Source: JALHUB01 sp963719465
GTDB lineage: Bacteria > Chloroflexota > Dehalococcoidia > DSTF01 > JALHUB01
Length of the DNA: 64,000 nt
NCBI GenBank assembly: GCA_963719465.1
Contig: OY970386.1
Location: 2,046,001-2,110,000, forward strand
Reading direction: 5' to 3'
A program made the position numbers and the translations under genes. The notes beneath the pieces were generated by a model. That model ran no database searches and was not told the origin of the DNA. It worked only from the letters and a program-made list of their open reading frames with translations. Of the stretch, positions 33,110 through 42,394 are shown one piece after another. The first letter of the stretch is position 1. Each line of letters starts with the position of its first letter.

Positions 33110-34123
33110 GTCCGTGACCACCGACGGCTGCAGGCCCGCCATAATCGCGCCGGCCAGGAGAAGCGGTGTAGGACCGCTGTTGGGCCGGCCGAGCATCGTC
33201 GCGAGGACATACAGGCCGCCCATTATGGCCGCCCGCAAGAGGCTTGGCGAGACGCCCGTAAGCAGGACGTAGCCCGCGATGCCGAGAAGCGCAAGCAGCG
33301 CTGCCCTTCGGCGCCCGATCAGCCAGGCGAAGGCGCCGATGAAGAAACCGGCGACCAGCGTGACGTTGTAGCCGGAAAGAGCGATGATATGAGACGTGCT
33401 GGTCGCGTTGAGGTCGTCGTTCAGGTCGTTCGGTATGACCGATCGCTCGCCGAGCAGGATGCCTTGCGCTAGCGCCGCCTGCGGCTGCGGCAAGGCCTCG
33501 CCCAGTGCCGACGAGAGATCGCGCCGCAGTCGGTGGGCCGCCATCAAGATGCCGTTGCCTTGAGTGTCGTTGGTGACGGTGACCTTCGGATAGTCCGCAA
33601 TAGAGCTGATGCCCTGCTGCGCCAGGTACCCCGGATAGTCGAAGTTGGGGAGCGGCTGAGGTGACGAAAGCTTGCCGGTGACTTCCACCACGTCTCCGTA
33701 GCGATGTTGCTGCGCCGTCGAAGGCTCCCAAAGAAGGACGCCCCCGCTTATCGGCTGCCAGTCGCCGCTGCCCGACTCGAGTTGTGTTACGCGCAGCCGC
33801 GTCGAGATGGCGCGCCCGTGCGCCTCCGAGTCGTCCGCGGCGACGCCCCGGAACGTCACCGTTGCGCCGCCGTTGAAGTTAGCGGTGCCGCCGCCCGTCG
33901 CGGGGGGCGTAGTGCTCGCCTTGAAGTAGACGAACGCGCCCAGAAACAGCCAGGCGCAGACAAACAGCAGCAGCGCCCTGCCCGGCCGCCCGCGAACGAG
34001 GCTCGCAACGATGGCCGCGGCGCAGACCGCCAATCCTACGTCCGCCATCCAAGTCGCGTCCCAGCCCAAAGCGGCGGCAACAGTCCCGAAGAACCAGGCG
34101 GCGGCGAGATAGGCCAACGTCAC
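33107..34123 (-). pseudogene. comEC: comEC, N-terminal fragment before a frameshift
   Basis: The 5' part of comEC. It has N-terminal TM helices, an OB-like DUF4131 region (about 85-190) and the start of the competence domain (GILLGERSVIPNDLNDDLNATSTSHIIALSGYN, with the diagnostic HIIALSG). The GTG start at 34123 overlaps the comEA stop (GTGA). The fragment's frame continues to 32003 out of register, but the meaningful sequence ends near 33109. ComEC imports single-stranded DNA during transformation. Gene decay or a base-call error are both possible. Confidence 0.85.
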
Positions 34124-34716
34124 GGCGTTGTCACCGTTATAAGGTCCTTGATCTTGGCGTAGGTAGCGGAGGGTATGAGCTTGCGGGAAACGAGCTCGTC
34201 CGTGCTTGCGAACTGCCCGGCCGACTGCCGCGAATCGACGATGCGCTGTGAGTAGGCCGAGCCTATGCCCGGCAGCCTGTCGAGCTCCTCAGCGCTTGCC
34301 GTGTTGATGTTGATCGTCTCTCCCGGGGCGAGAGGCGCCGCGGTTGGCGATGGCGCCGCCGTGACAGAAGCGTCCGCCACGCTGCCAACACTCCGGACAA
34401 CGATCTGCCCCTCATCGTGGACGTGCTCCGCCAGGTTTACGGAAGTCATGTCAGCCTGGTCCGTCACGCCGCCGGCCGCCGTCAGAGCGTCCGCAACCCG
34501 ATCGCCCTCATGCAGCGTGTAGACCCCCGGATTGGCGACGGCGCCGGTCACGTAGACCTCGATGCTCGTTCCGCCAAGCGAAGGGTCGTCGAACCGCAGT
34601 TCGATGGGCCGCGCTCCGTTCCGCCGCTGGAGGACGAGAATGACGAGGCCGGCGACGACCACGGCGCAGAGTGCGACGAGGATTATGCTGCGATTCCGTT
34701 CCAGCCAGGCGCCCAC
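34120..34716 (-). CDS. comEA: ComEA family DNA-binding competence protein
   Basis: 198 aa. One TM anchor (about 10-29) is followed by a SLBB-type soluble-ligand domain (IEVYVTGAVANPGVYTLHEGDRV, about 51-110), an Ala/Pro linker and a C-terminal helix-hairpin-helix pair (INTASAEELDRLPGIGSAYSQRIVDSR). ComEA binds incoming double-stranded DNA and hands it to ComEC, which is encoded immediately downstream with a 4-bp overlap. GTG start. Confidence 0.92.
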   Translation of the reverse strand: MGAWLERNRSIILVALCAVVVAGLVILVLQRRNGARPIELRFDDPSLGGTSIEVYVTGAVANPGVYTLHEGDRVADALTAAGGVTDQADMTSVNLAEHVHDEGQIVVRSVGSVADASVTAAPSPTAAPLAPGETININTASAEELDRLPGIGSAYSQRIVDSRQSAGQFASTDELVSRKLIPSATYAKIKDLITVTTP

Positions 34717-34814
34717 GGAAATCCTTCCCCAAGAAACAAGACGCGCGCAAGCGAGCTTACAATCGCTCGAAGCCTACGTCAAGCTTTGAGCCGCTGACTC
34801 CCCGAATAGCGCTA

Positions 34815-34823
34815 TGCTATACT
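34815..34823 (+). promoter_or_regulatory. Extended -10 promoter of the carbamoyltransferase gene
   Basis: TGCTATACT, with TG one base before TATACT (34818-34823). No good -35 at 16-18 nt. The ATG at 34848 has AGGAG upstream. Confidence 0.5.
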
Positions 34824-34847
34824 TCTTGGGTTGAGATAGGAGCGACC

Positions 34848-35441
34848 ATGCGCGGGCGCGACCTGCTGTCCATTGCCGACCTTACGCCGGAAGAGTTGCG
34901 CCGCATCATCGACCTGACGGTCGAGATGAAGCGCGATGGCTACCCGCGCCTCCTCGAAGGCAAGACCCTGGCGCTGCTTTTCGAGAAGGCGTCGCTGCGA
35001 ACCAACGTCAGCTTCAACGTCGCCATGCAGCAGCTCGGCGGCCAGGCGATCTACCTGGGACAGAGCGAGGTCGGTCTGGGTCAACGGGAGTCGGTGGCGG
35101 ACGTGGCCCGGGTGCTCAGCCGCTACGTCGATGGTATCGCCGCCCGCACCTACGCCCAGCAGACGCTCATCGACCTCGCTGCCTCGGCAAGCGTTCCCGT
35201 CGTCAACGCCCTCTCGGACGAAGAGCATCCCTGCCAGGCGGTCGCCGATCTCGTCACCGTCTACGAGCGAAGGGGCCATTTCCACGGCCTGACGCTGGCC
35301 TTCATCGGCGACGGCAACAACGTCGCAACCTCACTCGCCCAGGCTTCGGCGATGGTCGGCATGAGCTTCATCATCGCCTCGCCCGAAAGCTATGAGCTGA
35401 GCGAAAAGACGCTCTACCGGCGCGGTTATTCGCGTCCATGA
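34848..35441 (+). pseudogene. argF: Carbamoyltransferase (ArgF-like), N-terminal fragment
   Basis: 197 codons of an aspartate/ornithine carbamoyltransferase-fold protein. It has the carbamoyl-phosphate loop EKASLRTNVSF (about 41-51), GQRESVADVARVLSRYVD, and HPCQAVADL (about 127). The usual STRTR motif reads SLRTN. The frame breaks near 35425 after LSEKTLYRR and closes at a TGA overlapping an ATG of the C-terminal part. One missing base would rejoin the two parts. See the C-terminal entry for altered ornithine-site residues. Confidence 0.8.
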
Positions 35442-35764
35442 ACGGATCGACCGTCGAAGTAGTCCGGTCGCCGCAGGAGGCCGTCAGGCGCGCCGACGTA
35501 GTCTACACCAACGTCTGGATCAGCATGGGCCAGGAGGATAGCTATGACGATCGCGTGAAAGCGTTCGCGGGCTATCAGGTCAACGCTGACTTGCTCGCCT
35601 TGGCGCCGTCGGAGGCGTTACTCATGCACGATCTGCCCGCGCACCGCGGCGAAGAGATAGCGGATGACGTTATCGAAGGGCCGCAATCGGTCGTCTTCGA
35701 CCAGGCGGAGAATCGACTTCACGCTCAGCGCGCCATCCTATCGCTGCTCCTCAGGGATGGGTAA
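35438..35764 (+). pseudogene. argF: Carbamoyltransferase (ArgF-like), C-terminal fragment
   Basis: 108 codons of the amino-acid-binding domain, starting at an ATG that overlaps the upstream stop (ATGA). The motif normally read as YTDVWxSMGxE in ornithine carbamoyltransferases is YTNVWISMGQE here, and HCLP is HDLP (LMHDLPAHRGEE). Both changed positions contact ornithine in characterised enzymes. If the gene is intact in the organism, its acceptor may not be ornithine. A two-chain enzyme is possible but unlikely. Confidence 0.78.
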
Positions 35765-35793
35765 ACTGGACTCAGCGGAGATCGCGGCGCGAA

Positions 35794-36618
35794 ATGCAAG
35801 AAATCCTCAACGTCATCAGGGATAACCTCTCGCGACTCGACTGGCATGCCGTCATCGATATCCTGGTGATCGCTGCCATCATCTACTGGGTGCTGCTCCT
35901 GCTGCGGCGCACGACCGCAATGTCAGTCCTGCGGGGGATAGCCTTCGTCTTCATCGGCGTCTTCCTGCTCGCGCGCGTCTTCGATCTGGAGGTAGTCACG
36001 TTCCTCCTGCGCAATTCGCTCATCGCCGTCCTGATCGGCATCCCGATCGTCTTCCAGCCGGAGCTGCGACGCGCCCTGGAGCGCTTGGGCCGGACAGGCC
36101 GCCGCGCCTGGCTCGGCCACCCCAGCTACGACCAGGTCATCGACGCCGTCGCCTCCGCCGCCTGCAACCTGTCCCGCGCCCGCCACGGCGCTCTCATGGT
36201 CCTCGAAGGCGAGACCGGTCTGGAAGATTACATCGACACCGGTATCCGCGTCGACGCCGCGCCGTCTACCGAGCTTCTGCAGGGCATCTTCTTCCCGAAC
36301 TCGCCTCTCCACGACGGCGCCGTCATCCTGCGCGAGAACCGTGTCGTCGCCGCCGCCTGTACGCTGCCCCTGGCCGGCGAGAGCGGCAAAGGCATGCTTG
36401 GAACTCGCCATCGCGCCGCCCTCGGCATAAGCGAGCTGACCGACGCGGTGTCCGTCGTCGTCTCGGAGGAGACCGGCCAGGTGTCCGTAGCGTCCAACGG
36501 GCGGCTATCGCAGTGGCTGGACGAAAAACGCCTTCGGGCAACGCTTCAGAGCGTATTGGGTGTCACGCCGTCGCGCCGCGGTGAGGCTGGAGACGGGAGG
36601 CGAGATGCGTCCGGCTGA
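35794..36618 (+). CDS. cdaA: Diadenylate cyclase (CdaA type)
   Basis: A 274-aa membrane enzyme that condenses two ATP into c-di-AMP. There are three N-terminal TM helices (about 22-85). The DAC domain has the DGA motif in SPLHDGAVILRENR (about 170-183) and GTRHRAALGISE (about 202-213). A charged tail is likely disordered. It is followed, with a 14-bp overlap, by a YbbR/CdaR gene, the usual regulatory partner. c-di-AMP controls potassium and osmotic balance in other bacteria. Confidence 0.93.
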   Translation: MQEILNVIRDNLSRLDWHAVIDILVIAAIIYWVLLLLRRTTAMSVLRGIAFVFIGVFLLARVFDLEVVTFLLRNSLIAVLIGIPIVFQPELRRALERLGRTGRRAWLGHPSYDQVIDAVASAACNLSRARHGALMVLEGETGLEDYIDTGIRVDAAPSTELLQGIFFPNSPLHDGAVILRENRVVAAACTLPLAGESGKGMLGTRHRAALGISELTDAVSVVVSEETGQVSVASNGRLSQWLDEKRLRATLQSVLGVTPSRRGEAGDGRRDASG

Positions 36619-37852
36619 CCTCATGAGAGACTTCCTGGCGCTGGCCCGCGACGCCGTAGATACGGTGCGCCAGACGTATACCCTCGGGTTGTTGTCAATT
36701 GGACTGGCGGTGGTCATCTGGTTCGTCGTCACCGACGCCCAGACGCCCACCCGCACCGAGGTGTTCTCCAGCTCGATTCCCGTGCAGGCGATCAACCTGC
36801 CGCAGGGCCTCGCGACCACGGGCGAGATTGCGCCCGTCAACGTCCGGATCAGCGGCGATGACGAGGTCTTGAAGAGCCTGACGATCAGCGATTTCAAGGC
36901 CACGGTTGACCTGTCCGGGGTCACCCAGCGGACCGCCTACGGCCTCCCCGTCCGCGTCGATGTCCTCCGAAGCGACGTCAAGCTGGTTGAAGTGACGCCC
37001 TCTACCGTCGACGTCACGCTGGAGCCTATAACCACCGAGACCGTCACAGTGAAGATAAACACGGTCGCGACGGCCCCCGCCGGCTACAGCGTCGTCGACG
37101 AGAAGGTGGAGCCCCAGACCGTTGAGGTGTCGGGCGCGGCCAGCGTGATGGAACAAGTGGACGCCGCCTGGGTCGACCTCAACCTGACCGGCGTCCAGAT
37201 GAGTATGGACCGCGAGCTCGTCCTTACGGCCCGCAGCAAGAGCGGCCAGTCACTGGACGTGAACATCCAGCCCAACACAGTCAAGGTGAGCGTGGCGATC
37301 ATAAGGACAGAAGGCGCCGTCACCTTCCCGGTCGATCCGTCCATAAGCGGCGACGTTGCCCCTGGTTACAAAGTATCCGCCGTCCAGACCGACCCATCTT
37401 TTGTCGCCGTCGTCGGCCCGGTGGACGTCCTACAGTCGATCCAGACCGTTACGACGGACACCATCCCCGTCGATGGCGCTCAGTCCGACGTCCAGCGGAG
37501 CGTCAAGCTGCGCCTTCCCGCGGGTGCCCGCGTCTATGGCAGCGACGAGGTGGTCGTGCATGTGGTGGTCGTTCCGGCGGTGGGCCAGCGCAACCTCCAG
37601 ATCGCCGTGCAGACCAAGAACCTGAACGCGGGCCTCGCTTCCAACGTCTCGCCCGACACACTGACCGTCACCGTCTCCGGCGAGCTGCCTACCCTCGACG
37701 CCTTGCCGGGCGACGCCATAACCGCTAAAGTCGACCTCTCCAACATCACGCCGGGCACCTACCAGATCGCCCCCAAGATCGACGCCCCGTCCGGCGTTCA
37801 GGTCATCGGCATCGATCCGCCCCAAGTCGCGGTGACCATCGCCGGCCAATGA
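36605..37852 (+). CDS. cdaR: YbbR-domain protein (CdaR-like regulator of CdaA)
   Basis: 415 aa. One N-terminal TM helix (LGLLSIGLAVVIWFVV, about 28-45) anchors about four extracytoplasmic YbbR repeats, each with a (V/I)xVxxxPxxVxVxxGP-type core (for example PGYKVSAVQTDPSFVAVVGP). CdaR modulates CdaA from outside the membrane. ATG 36605 has GGGAGG and lies inside the cdaA 3' end. Its stop overlaps the der start (ATGA). Confidence 0.9.
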   Translation: MRPADLMRDFLALARDAVDTVRQTYTLGLLSIGLAVVIWFVVTDAQTPTRTEVFSSSIPVQAINLPQGLATTGEIAPVNVRISGDDEVLKSLTISDFKATVDLSGVTQRTAYGLPVRVDVLRSDVKLVEVTPSTVDVTLEPITTETVTVKINTVATAPAGYSVVDEKVEPQTVEVSGAASVMEQVDAAWVDLNLTGVQMSMDRELVLTARSKSGQSLDVNIQPNTVKVSVAIIRTEGAVTFPVDPSISGDVAPGYKVSAVQTDPSFVAVVGPVDVLQSIQTVTTDTIPVDGAQSDVQRSVKLRLPAGARVYGSDEVVVHVVVVPAVGQRNLQIAVQTKNLNAGLASNVSPDTLTVTVSGELPTLDALPGDAITAKVDLSNITPGTYQIAPKIDAPSGVQVIGIDPPQVAVTIAGQ

Positions 37853-39222
37853 CTCGCAGCCAGCGGACCACGGCACTGCCGGCGCGGCCTTCTCAAATTG
37901 AGGCAGGGAGCATCCCTATCGTGGCCCTCGTCGGACGACCCAACGTTGGCAAGTCCGCTCTCTTCAACCGCATGCTGGGTGACCGGAAGGCAATCGTCGA
38001 AGAGGCCGCCGGGACCACCCGCGACCGGCTGTACGGCGAGATCGATTGGAACGGCAAACGCTTCCGGATCGTCGACACCGGCGGTCTCGTGACCGACGGA
38101 TCCCTGCCGTACGGCGAGCTCGTGCGCGGCCAGGTGGAGGCCGCTGCCTCCGAAGCAGAAGTCGTCCTCTTCGTCGTCGACGGCAAGGACGGTCTAACAG
38201 CCGCCGATCGCGAAGTCGCGGACCGGCTGCGACGGGCGGAGAAACCCGTTCTCTTGGTCGTCAACAAGACGGAGAGCGAGTACCGTCGCGAAGCCGCCGT
38301 CGAATTCTACGAGCTCGGCCTGGGAGAACCGTTCGCCGTCAGCGCCCTCCACGGCAGCGGCGTAGCGGACCTGATGGACATCGTCAGCGATATGTTGCCG
38401 CCTGCCGCAGAAAGCGAGAGAGCGGAAGCGCTTTCGATTGCCATCGTTGGTCGCCCGAACGTCGGCAAATCAATGCTCATGAATGCCATCCTCGGCCAGG
38501 AGCGCGTCATCGTCAGCGAAACGCCGGGCACCACGCGTGACAGCATCGATACGGCGTTCCAGCATGGTGACCAGCGTCTCACGCTCATCGATACGGCGGG
38601 CATCCGCCGACGCGGACGCATCGAGAAGGGCGTCGAGAAGCACGCCGTATTGCGGGCTGAGGCCGCCGCAAAGCGCGCCAACGTCGCTCTGGTGCTGATG
38701 GACGCGATAGAAGGCCTCACAGCGCAGGACGCTCACATAGCCGGCCTCGTCGTCGATAGCTACATCGGCCTGGTGCTCGTGGCCAACAAGTGGGACCTGG
38801 TGCCGCCGGAGCCCATGTATCGCAGGGATTTCACCAGAATCATCCGCCGAAACCTGCGCTTTCTGCCCTGGGCGCCGCTTTGCTTCGTCTCGGCGAAGGA
38901 GCGCACCGGCATCGACGAGCTCCTCGACCAAGCGCTCGCTGTCGGCGAGGAGCGCCGCAGGCGGCTGAGCACCGCGGAGGTGAACGCCGTCGTGCAGCGG
39001 GCCGTCGGCGAGCGGGGCCCGCCGTCGAAGGGCAGTAGGAAACTGAAGGTCCTCTACGTCACGCAGGCGCAGGCAGCCCCCCCGACCTTCGTCTTCTTCG
39101 TCAACGATGCCGCCTTGCTCCACTTCTCCTATCAGCGTTATCTAGAAAACCAGTTGCGAAAAGCATTCGGCTTCCAGGGAACGCCGCTGAAGCTTGTCTT
39201 CCGCAGTCGGGGGGAGAAGTAG
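37849..39222 (+). CDS. der: Ribosome assembly GTPase Der (EngA)
   Basis: 457 aa with two tandem Era-like GTPase domains and a C-terminal KH-like domain. Domain 1 has GRPNVGKSALFN (about 27) and DTGGL; domain 2 has GRPNVGKSMLMN (about 202), DTAGIRRRG and NKWD. Der acts in 50S subunit maturation. An N-terminal extension of about 20 residues is present. It is coupled to ybbR by a 4-bp overlap and followed directly by plsY. Confidence 0.96.
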   Translation: MTRSQRTTALPARPSQIEAGSIPIVALVGRPNVGKSALFNRMLGDRKAIVEEAAGTTRDRLYGEIDWNGKRFRIVDTGGLVTDGSLPYGELVRGQVEAAASEAEVVLFVVDGKDGLTAADREVADRLRRAEKPVLLVVNKTESEYRREAAVEFYELGLGEPFAVSALHGSGVADLMDIVSDMLPPAAESERAEALSIAIVGRPNVGKSMLMNAILGQERVIVSETPGTTRDSIDTAFQHGDQRLTLIDTAGIRRRGRIEKGVEKHAVLRAEAAAKRANVALVLMDAIEGLTAQDAHIAGLVVDSYIGLVLVANKWDLVPPEPMYRRDFTRIIRRNLRFLPWAPLCFVSAKERTGIDELLDQALAVGEERRRRLSTAEVNAVVQRAVGERGPPSKGSRKLKVLYVTQAQAAPPTFVFFVNDAALLHFSYQRYLENQLRKAFGFQGTPLKLVFRSRGEK

Positions 39223-39858
39223 GTGGTCTGGCAGATCATAGCGGCGACGGTCATCGGCTATTTGTTCGGCTCCATCCCCGGCGGCTACGTCATGGGCCGC
39301 CTGACCCGCCGCATCGACATCCGCGACTACGGCAGCGGCAAGACCGGCGCGACGAACGCTTTGCGCACGCTCAGCCTCTGGGCCGTCGGCGCCGTGCTTG
39401 TCATCGACCTGGGGAAGGCTGCCGCCGCCGTCTCCGTCGCGCGCGCCCTCCCCGGCGACGCCTGGCCGCAGGCGTTTGCGGGCCTGGGCGTCCTCGCCGG
39501 GCACGTCTGGCCCGTCTGGCTGCGGTTTCGCGGAGGAAGGGGAGTCTCCGCCGCCTACGGCGCTCTTCTTGGCATGAATCCACTCGTCGCGCTGGCTCTC
39601 TTGCCCGTCGCGTTGCTGATCGTCGGCACGACACGCTACGTCTCGCTCATGTCCATATCGATGGCGCCGATTGCCGCTGTTGTGTTCCTCGCCTTTGCGC
39701 TGACCGGCGCGCTTCCGTTCGCCTACGCCGCCTTCGCAATCGCCGCCGCGCTTCTCATAGTCGTCCTCCATCATGACAACATCCGACGCCTCCTCTCCGG
39801 CAACGAGCGCAAGCTTGGCCAGAAGGACCAGGTGACGCAGCGGACGGGAGGCAGCTGA
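39223..39858 (+). CDS. plsY: Acyl-phosphate:glycerol-3-phosphate acyltransferase
   Basis: A 211-aa multi-pass membrane enzyme performing the first acylation of glycerol 3-phosphate. Conserved loops are present: GSIPGGYVMGR (about 15), DYGSGKTGATNALR (about 37), GHVWPVWLRFRGGRGVS (about 90) and the C-terminal LLHHDNIRRLLSGNE-like end. The GTG start abuts the der stop. The stop overlaps the gpsA ATG by one base, coupling it with the enzyme that supplies its substrate. Confidence 0.94.
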   Translation: MVWQIIAATVIGYLFGSIPGGYVMGRLTRRIDIRDYGSGKTGATNALRTLSLWAVGAVLVIDLGKAAAAVSVARALPGDAWPQAFAGLGVLAGHVWPVWLRFRGGRGVSAAYGALLGMNPLVALALLPVALLIVGTTRYVSLMSISMAPIAAVVFLAFALTGALPFAYAAFAIAAALLIVVLHHDNIRRLLSGNERKLGQKDQVTQRTGGS

Positions 39859-40883
39859 TGGAAAGCGCAGCGGTTGTCGGCGCAACGAGTTGGGGGACCG
39901 TGCTGGCCGTGTTGCTGGCGCGCAACGGCTCTTCGGTTCGCCTGGCGGCCTTTGACAAGGCGGACGCGGAAGCACTGCGGCGCGACGGGGAGAACGCCCG
40001 CCTGCAGCCCGGCCTACGCTTTCCGCCGTCGCTCCACGTGACGCTCGGTCCCGCCGACACACTCGAAGGCGCGGCCCTTCTGGTCGTCGCCGTCCCTTCA
40101 TCGACCCTGCGCGACAACCTGCGAGTGCTTCGATCGCATCTCTCGCCAGCGACCATCATTCTCAGCGCCGTCAAGGGCTTGGAGCGCGACTCCGCCAAGC
40201 GCATGTCAGAGGTCTTTCGAGAAGAGCTGCCGGAGTTGCTTCAGCCGCTCTGCGTCCTCTCCGGACCGAACCTCTCGCGGGAGATAGCGCAGGGCCTGCC
40301 CGCCGCGACGATTATGGCCTGCGAAGACCTGTCGCTGGCCGAACGCGTCCGCGGCGCCCTGATGAGCCCACAGCTTCGCGTCTATACGAATGAAGACGTG
40401 GCCGGCGTCGAGTTGGCCGGCGCGCTGAAGAACATCATCGCCATCGGCGCCGGCTTCTGTGACGGCTTTGGCCTCGGCGACAACGCTCGGGCTGGCTTCG
40501 TGACGCGCGGCCTGGCAGAAATCGCGCGGCTCGGCGTTGCCGCGGGCGCCCGGCCGCTCACCTTCCTCGGCCTGGCGGGCGTCGGCGACCTGGTCGCCAC
40601 TTGCTACAGCCCCCTCAGCCGCAACCACCGCTTGGGCGTCGAGCTGGCGAAGGGGCGCAGCCTCGAAGAGATCCTGCCCTGGCTGGGCGGAGTCGCCGAG
40701 GGCGTCACGACCACGGTCGCGGCGCTCAAGCTGGCGCGCCGTCACGGCGTCGAGATGCCCATCGCCGAGAAGACCTACCAGGTGCTCTTCGAGGGGCTGG
40801 ACCCGCGGCGGGCAGCCACGGAGCTGATGGGTCGGGCCCCCCAGCACGAGCTTCGCAACGTTCCGACCACCCCGTCACTCTAG
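39858..40883 (+). CDS. gpsA: Glycerol-3-phosphate dehydrogenase [NAD(P)+]
   Basis: A 341-aa enzyme reducing dihydroxyacetone phosphate to sn-glycerol 3-phosphate for phospholipids. The nucleotide fold is VVGATSWGTVLA (residues 6-17), with Thr in place of the second Gly of GxGxxG. Other signatures: KGLER, SGPNLSREIAQG, the catalytic Lys in ELAGALKNIIAIGAG (about 194) and GVGDLVATC. It is the last gene of a der-plsY-gpsA run. Confidence 0.95.
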   Translation: MESAAVVGATSWGTVLAVLLARNGSSVRLAAFDKADAEALRRDGENARLQPGLRFPPSLHVTLGPADTLEGAALLVVAVPSSTLRDNLRVLRSHLSPATIILSAVKGLERDSAKRMSEVFREELPELLQPLCVLSGPNLSREIAQGLPAATIMACEDLSLAERVRGALMSPQLRVYTNEDVAGVELAGALKNIIAIGAGFCDGFGLGDNARAGFVTRGLAEIARLGVAAGARPLTFLGLAGVGDLVATCYSPLSRNHRLGVELAKGRSLEEILPWLGGVAEGVTTTVAALKLARRHGVEMPIAEKTYQVLFEGLDPRRAATELMGRAPQHELRNVPTTPSL

Positions 40884-40937
40884 AGGCACGGCCATCCCCT
40901 ATCTTCCGGGCGCCTGCGCGAGGCCCTCCGACGCTCG

Positions 40938-40967
40938 TTGACAAGCGCTTTCGGGCGTGACTAGACT
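40938..40967 (+). promoter_or_regulatory. Predicted promoter of the HEAT-repeat gene
   Basis: TTGACA (40938-40943), 18 nt, TAGACT (40962-40967). It overlaps the alternative GTG start at 40957, which argues for translation from ATG 40990. Confidence 0.6.
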
Positions 40968-40989
40968 GAATTCGGGAGGGCCCAGCGAG

Positions 40990-41922
40990 ATGTCGCTGGA
41001 AGACTACCTCGAACAGTTGAAAGACCCGTCGCGGCCGCTGCTGGCGTCGCGGCTCAGCGAGCTCTCCTCGCTTTCGCCCGAGGAGGCGCAGGCCTTTCTC
41101 GACGCGTGGCCGGCCATTGCAGTAGCCCGTCGGCGCCAGCTCCTGCGGCGTCTCCTCGAACTGGCCGAAGACAATGTTGAGATGGATTTCGATCGCGTCT
41201 TCATGACGGTGCTTTCCGACCCGGACCCGGAAGCTCGTGCTCTCGCCGTGCAGGGTCTGTGGGAGCACCAGGACCGCGACGCTATTGTGCCGCTCATCGA
41301 CCTGCTGCAGAACGACGCCTCCGCCACCGTGCGCGCCGAGGCGGCGACCGCGCTTGGCTCGTTCGTCCTTCGGGCAGAATTCCAGCGCCTTCACAGCACC
41401 GATACTCGTCGCATCGACGAGGCCCTCCGCGCTGCAATCGACGCCGCTGATGAGTCGCTGGAGGTGCGAGGCCGGGCGATGGAATCCATCGGCGCCCTCA
41501 GCGCTCCCTGGGTTCGGGATAGCATCGAGAACGCCTATCGCAGCAAGAACTGGCGGCTGCGATTGAGCGCGGTGCATGCCATGGGGCGCAACTGCGACCC
41601 CCGCTGGTTCCCTCTCTTGAGCTCCGAGCTGGAAAGCGACTCGCCGGAGATGCGCTTCGAGGCCGTAACCGCCTGCGCATCCTGCTGTGACGAATCCGCA
41701 GTCCCTCACCTCAAGCCGCTTCTCGAGGACGAGGACGCGGAGGTCCAGGAAGCCGCCATCGCCGCCCTGGGCGAGATTGGCGGTCAGGAGGCGCGTGAGG
41801 CGCTCGAAGAGCTGAATCGCCATCCCGAAGCGCGGGTTCGGGAGGCCGTCGCGTCCGCTCTCGAAGAGCTGGAATTCAATGAAGACCCTCTTGGCTTCAA
41901 CCTTCCCAAGGGGGGCCGCTAG
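40990..41922 (+). CDS. HEAT-repeat protein
   Basis: 310 aa of helical repeats. From about residue 85 on, repeats of about 31-37 residues show the DPDPEARALAVQGLW / D-xxVRxxA-AxAL pattern (six or so copies, the last ARVREAVASALEELE). The N-terminal 80 residues form a helical cap. No catalytic residues, signal peptide or cysteine pattern indicate an enzyme, so it is probably a protein-protein scaffold. ATG 40990 has GGGAGGG upstream. The NUDIX gene begins one base after its stop. Confidence 0.85.
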   Translation: MSLEDYLEQLKDPSRPLLASRLSELSSLSPEEAQAFLDAWPAIAVARRRQLLRRLLELAEDNVEMDFDRVFMTVLSDPDPEARALAVQGLWEHQDRDAIVPLIDLLQNDASATVRAEAATALGSFVLRAEFQRLHSTDTRRIDEALRAAIDAADESLEVRGRAMESIGALSAPWVRDSIENAYRSKNWRLRLSAVHAMGRNCDPRWFPLLSSELESDSPEMRFEAVTACASCCDESAVPHLKPLLEDEDAEVQEAAIAALGEIGGQEAREALEELNRHPEARVREAVASALEELEFNEDPLGFNLPKGGR

Positions 41923-41923
41923 C

Positions 41924-42394
41924 GTGACGCGCGAGAAGACGGAGCTGAGAACGGAATCGGCCACCTCCGCCGGCGGCGTAGTCTATCGGCTGGGCGACAG
42001 CGCCCTGGAGGTCGTCATCGTCGGCCGCACGAGCGAGGGCATCTGGGGGCTGCCCAAGGGCACGCCTGAGCCCGGCGAAGACCTGCTCGCCGCCGCGACC
42101 CGCGAGGTGCACGAAGAGACCGGCCTAGAGGTGAAGGCGAAAGACAAGATTGGCTCCATTCGCTACTGGTTCGTGCGAAAAGAAGAGGGCGTCCGCTACC
42201 ACAAAACGGTCCATCACTACCTGTTCGTGCCCGTGGGCGGCGACCTGAACGACCATGACGCGGAGTACGACCGGGTCGGCTGGTTCGGCGTCGAAGAGGC
42301 CTGTCGTAGGCTTTCCTACCCGAACGAGGCGGAGATCCTCCGGAAGGCGGCGGAAATGATTGCCGGACGCGCGGCCGCGGAGACGAAGCAATGA
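41924..42394 (+). CDS. NUDIX hydrolase, diadenosine polyphosphate-like
   Basis: A 156-aa NUDIX protein. AGGVVYRLG and WGLPKGTPEPGEDLLAAATREVHEETGL (about 42-68) match the Ap4A/Ap6A-hydrolase-like branch with LPKGxxExGE. The GTG at 41924 has AAGGGGGG upstream, so I prefer it to the in-frame ATG inside the HEAT gene. The stop overlaps the next gene by 4 bp. Exact nucleotide substrate unknown. Confidence 0.88.
   Translation: MTREKTELRTESATSAGGVVYRLGDSALEVVIVGRTSEGIWGLPKGTPEPGEDLLAAATREVHEETGLEVKAKDKIGSIRYWFVRKEEGVRYHKTVHHYLFVPVGGDLNDHDAEYDRVGWFGVEEACRRLSYPNEAEILRKAAEMIAGRAAAETKQ

Noticed and set aside
35420..35441. Programmed frameshift in the carbamoyltransferase gene
   Set aside because: No slippery heptamer or downstream pseudoknot is apparent, and the family does not use recoding. 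An indel is simpler.
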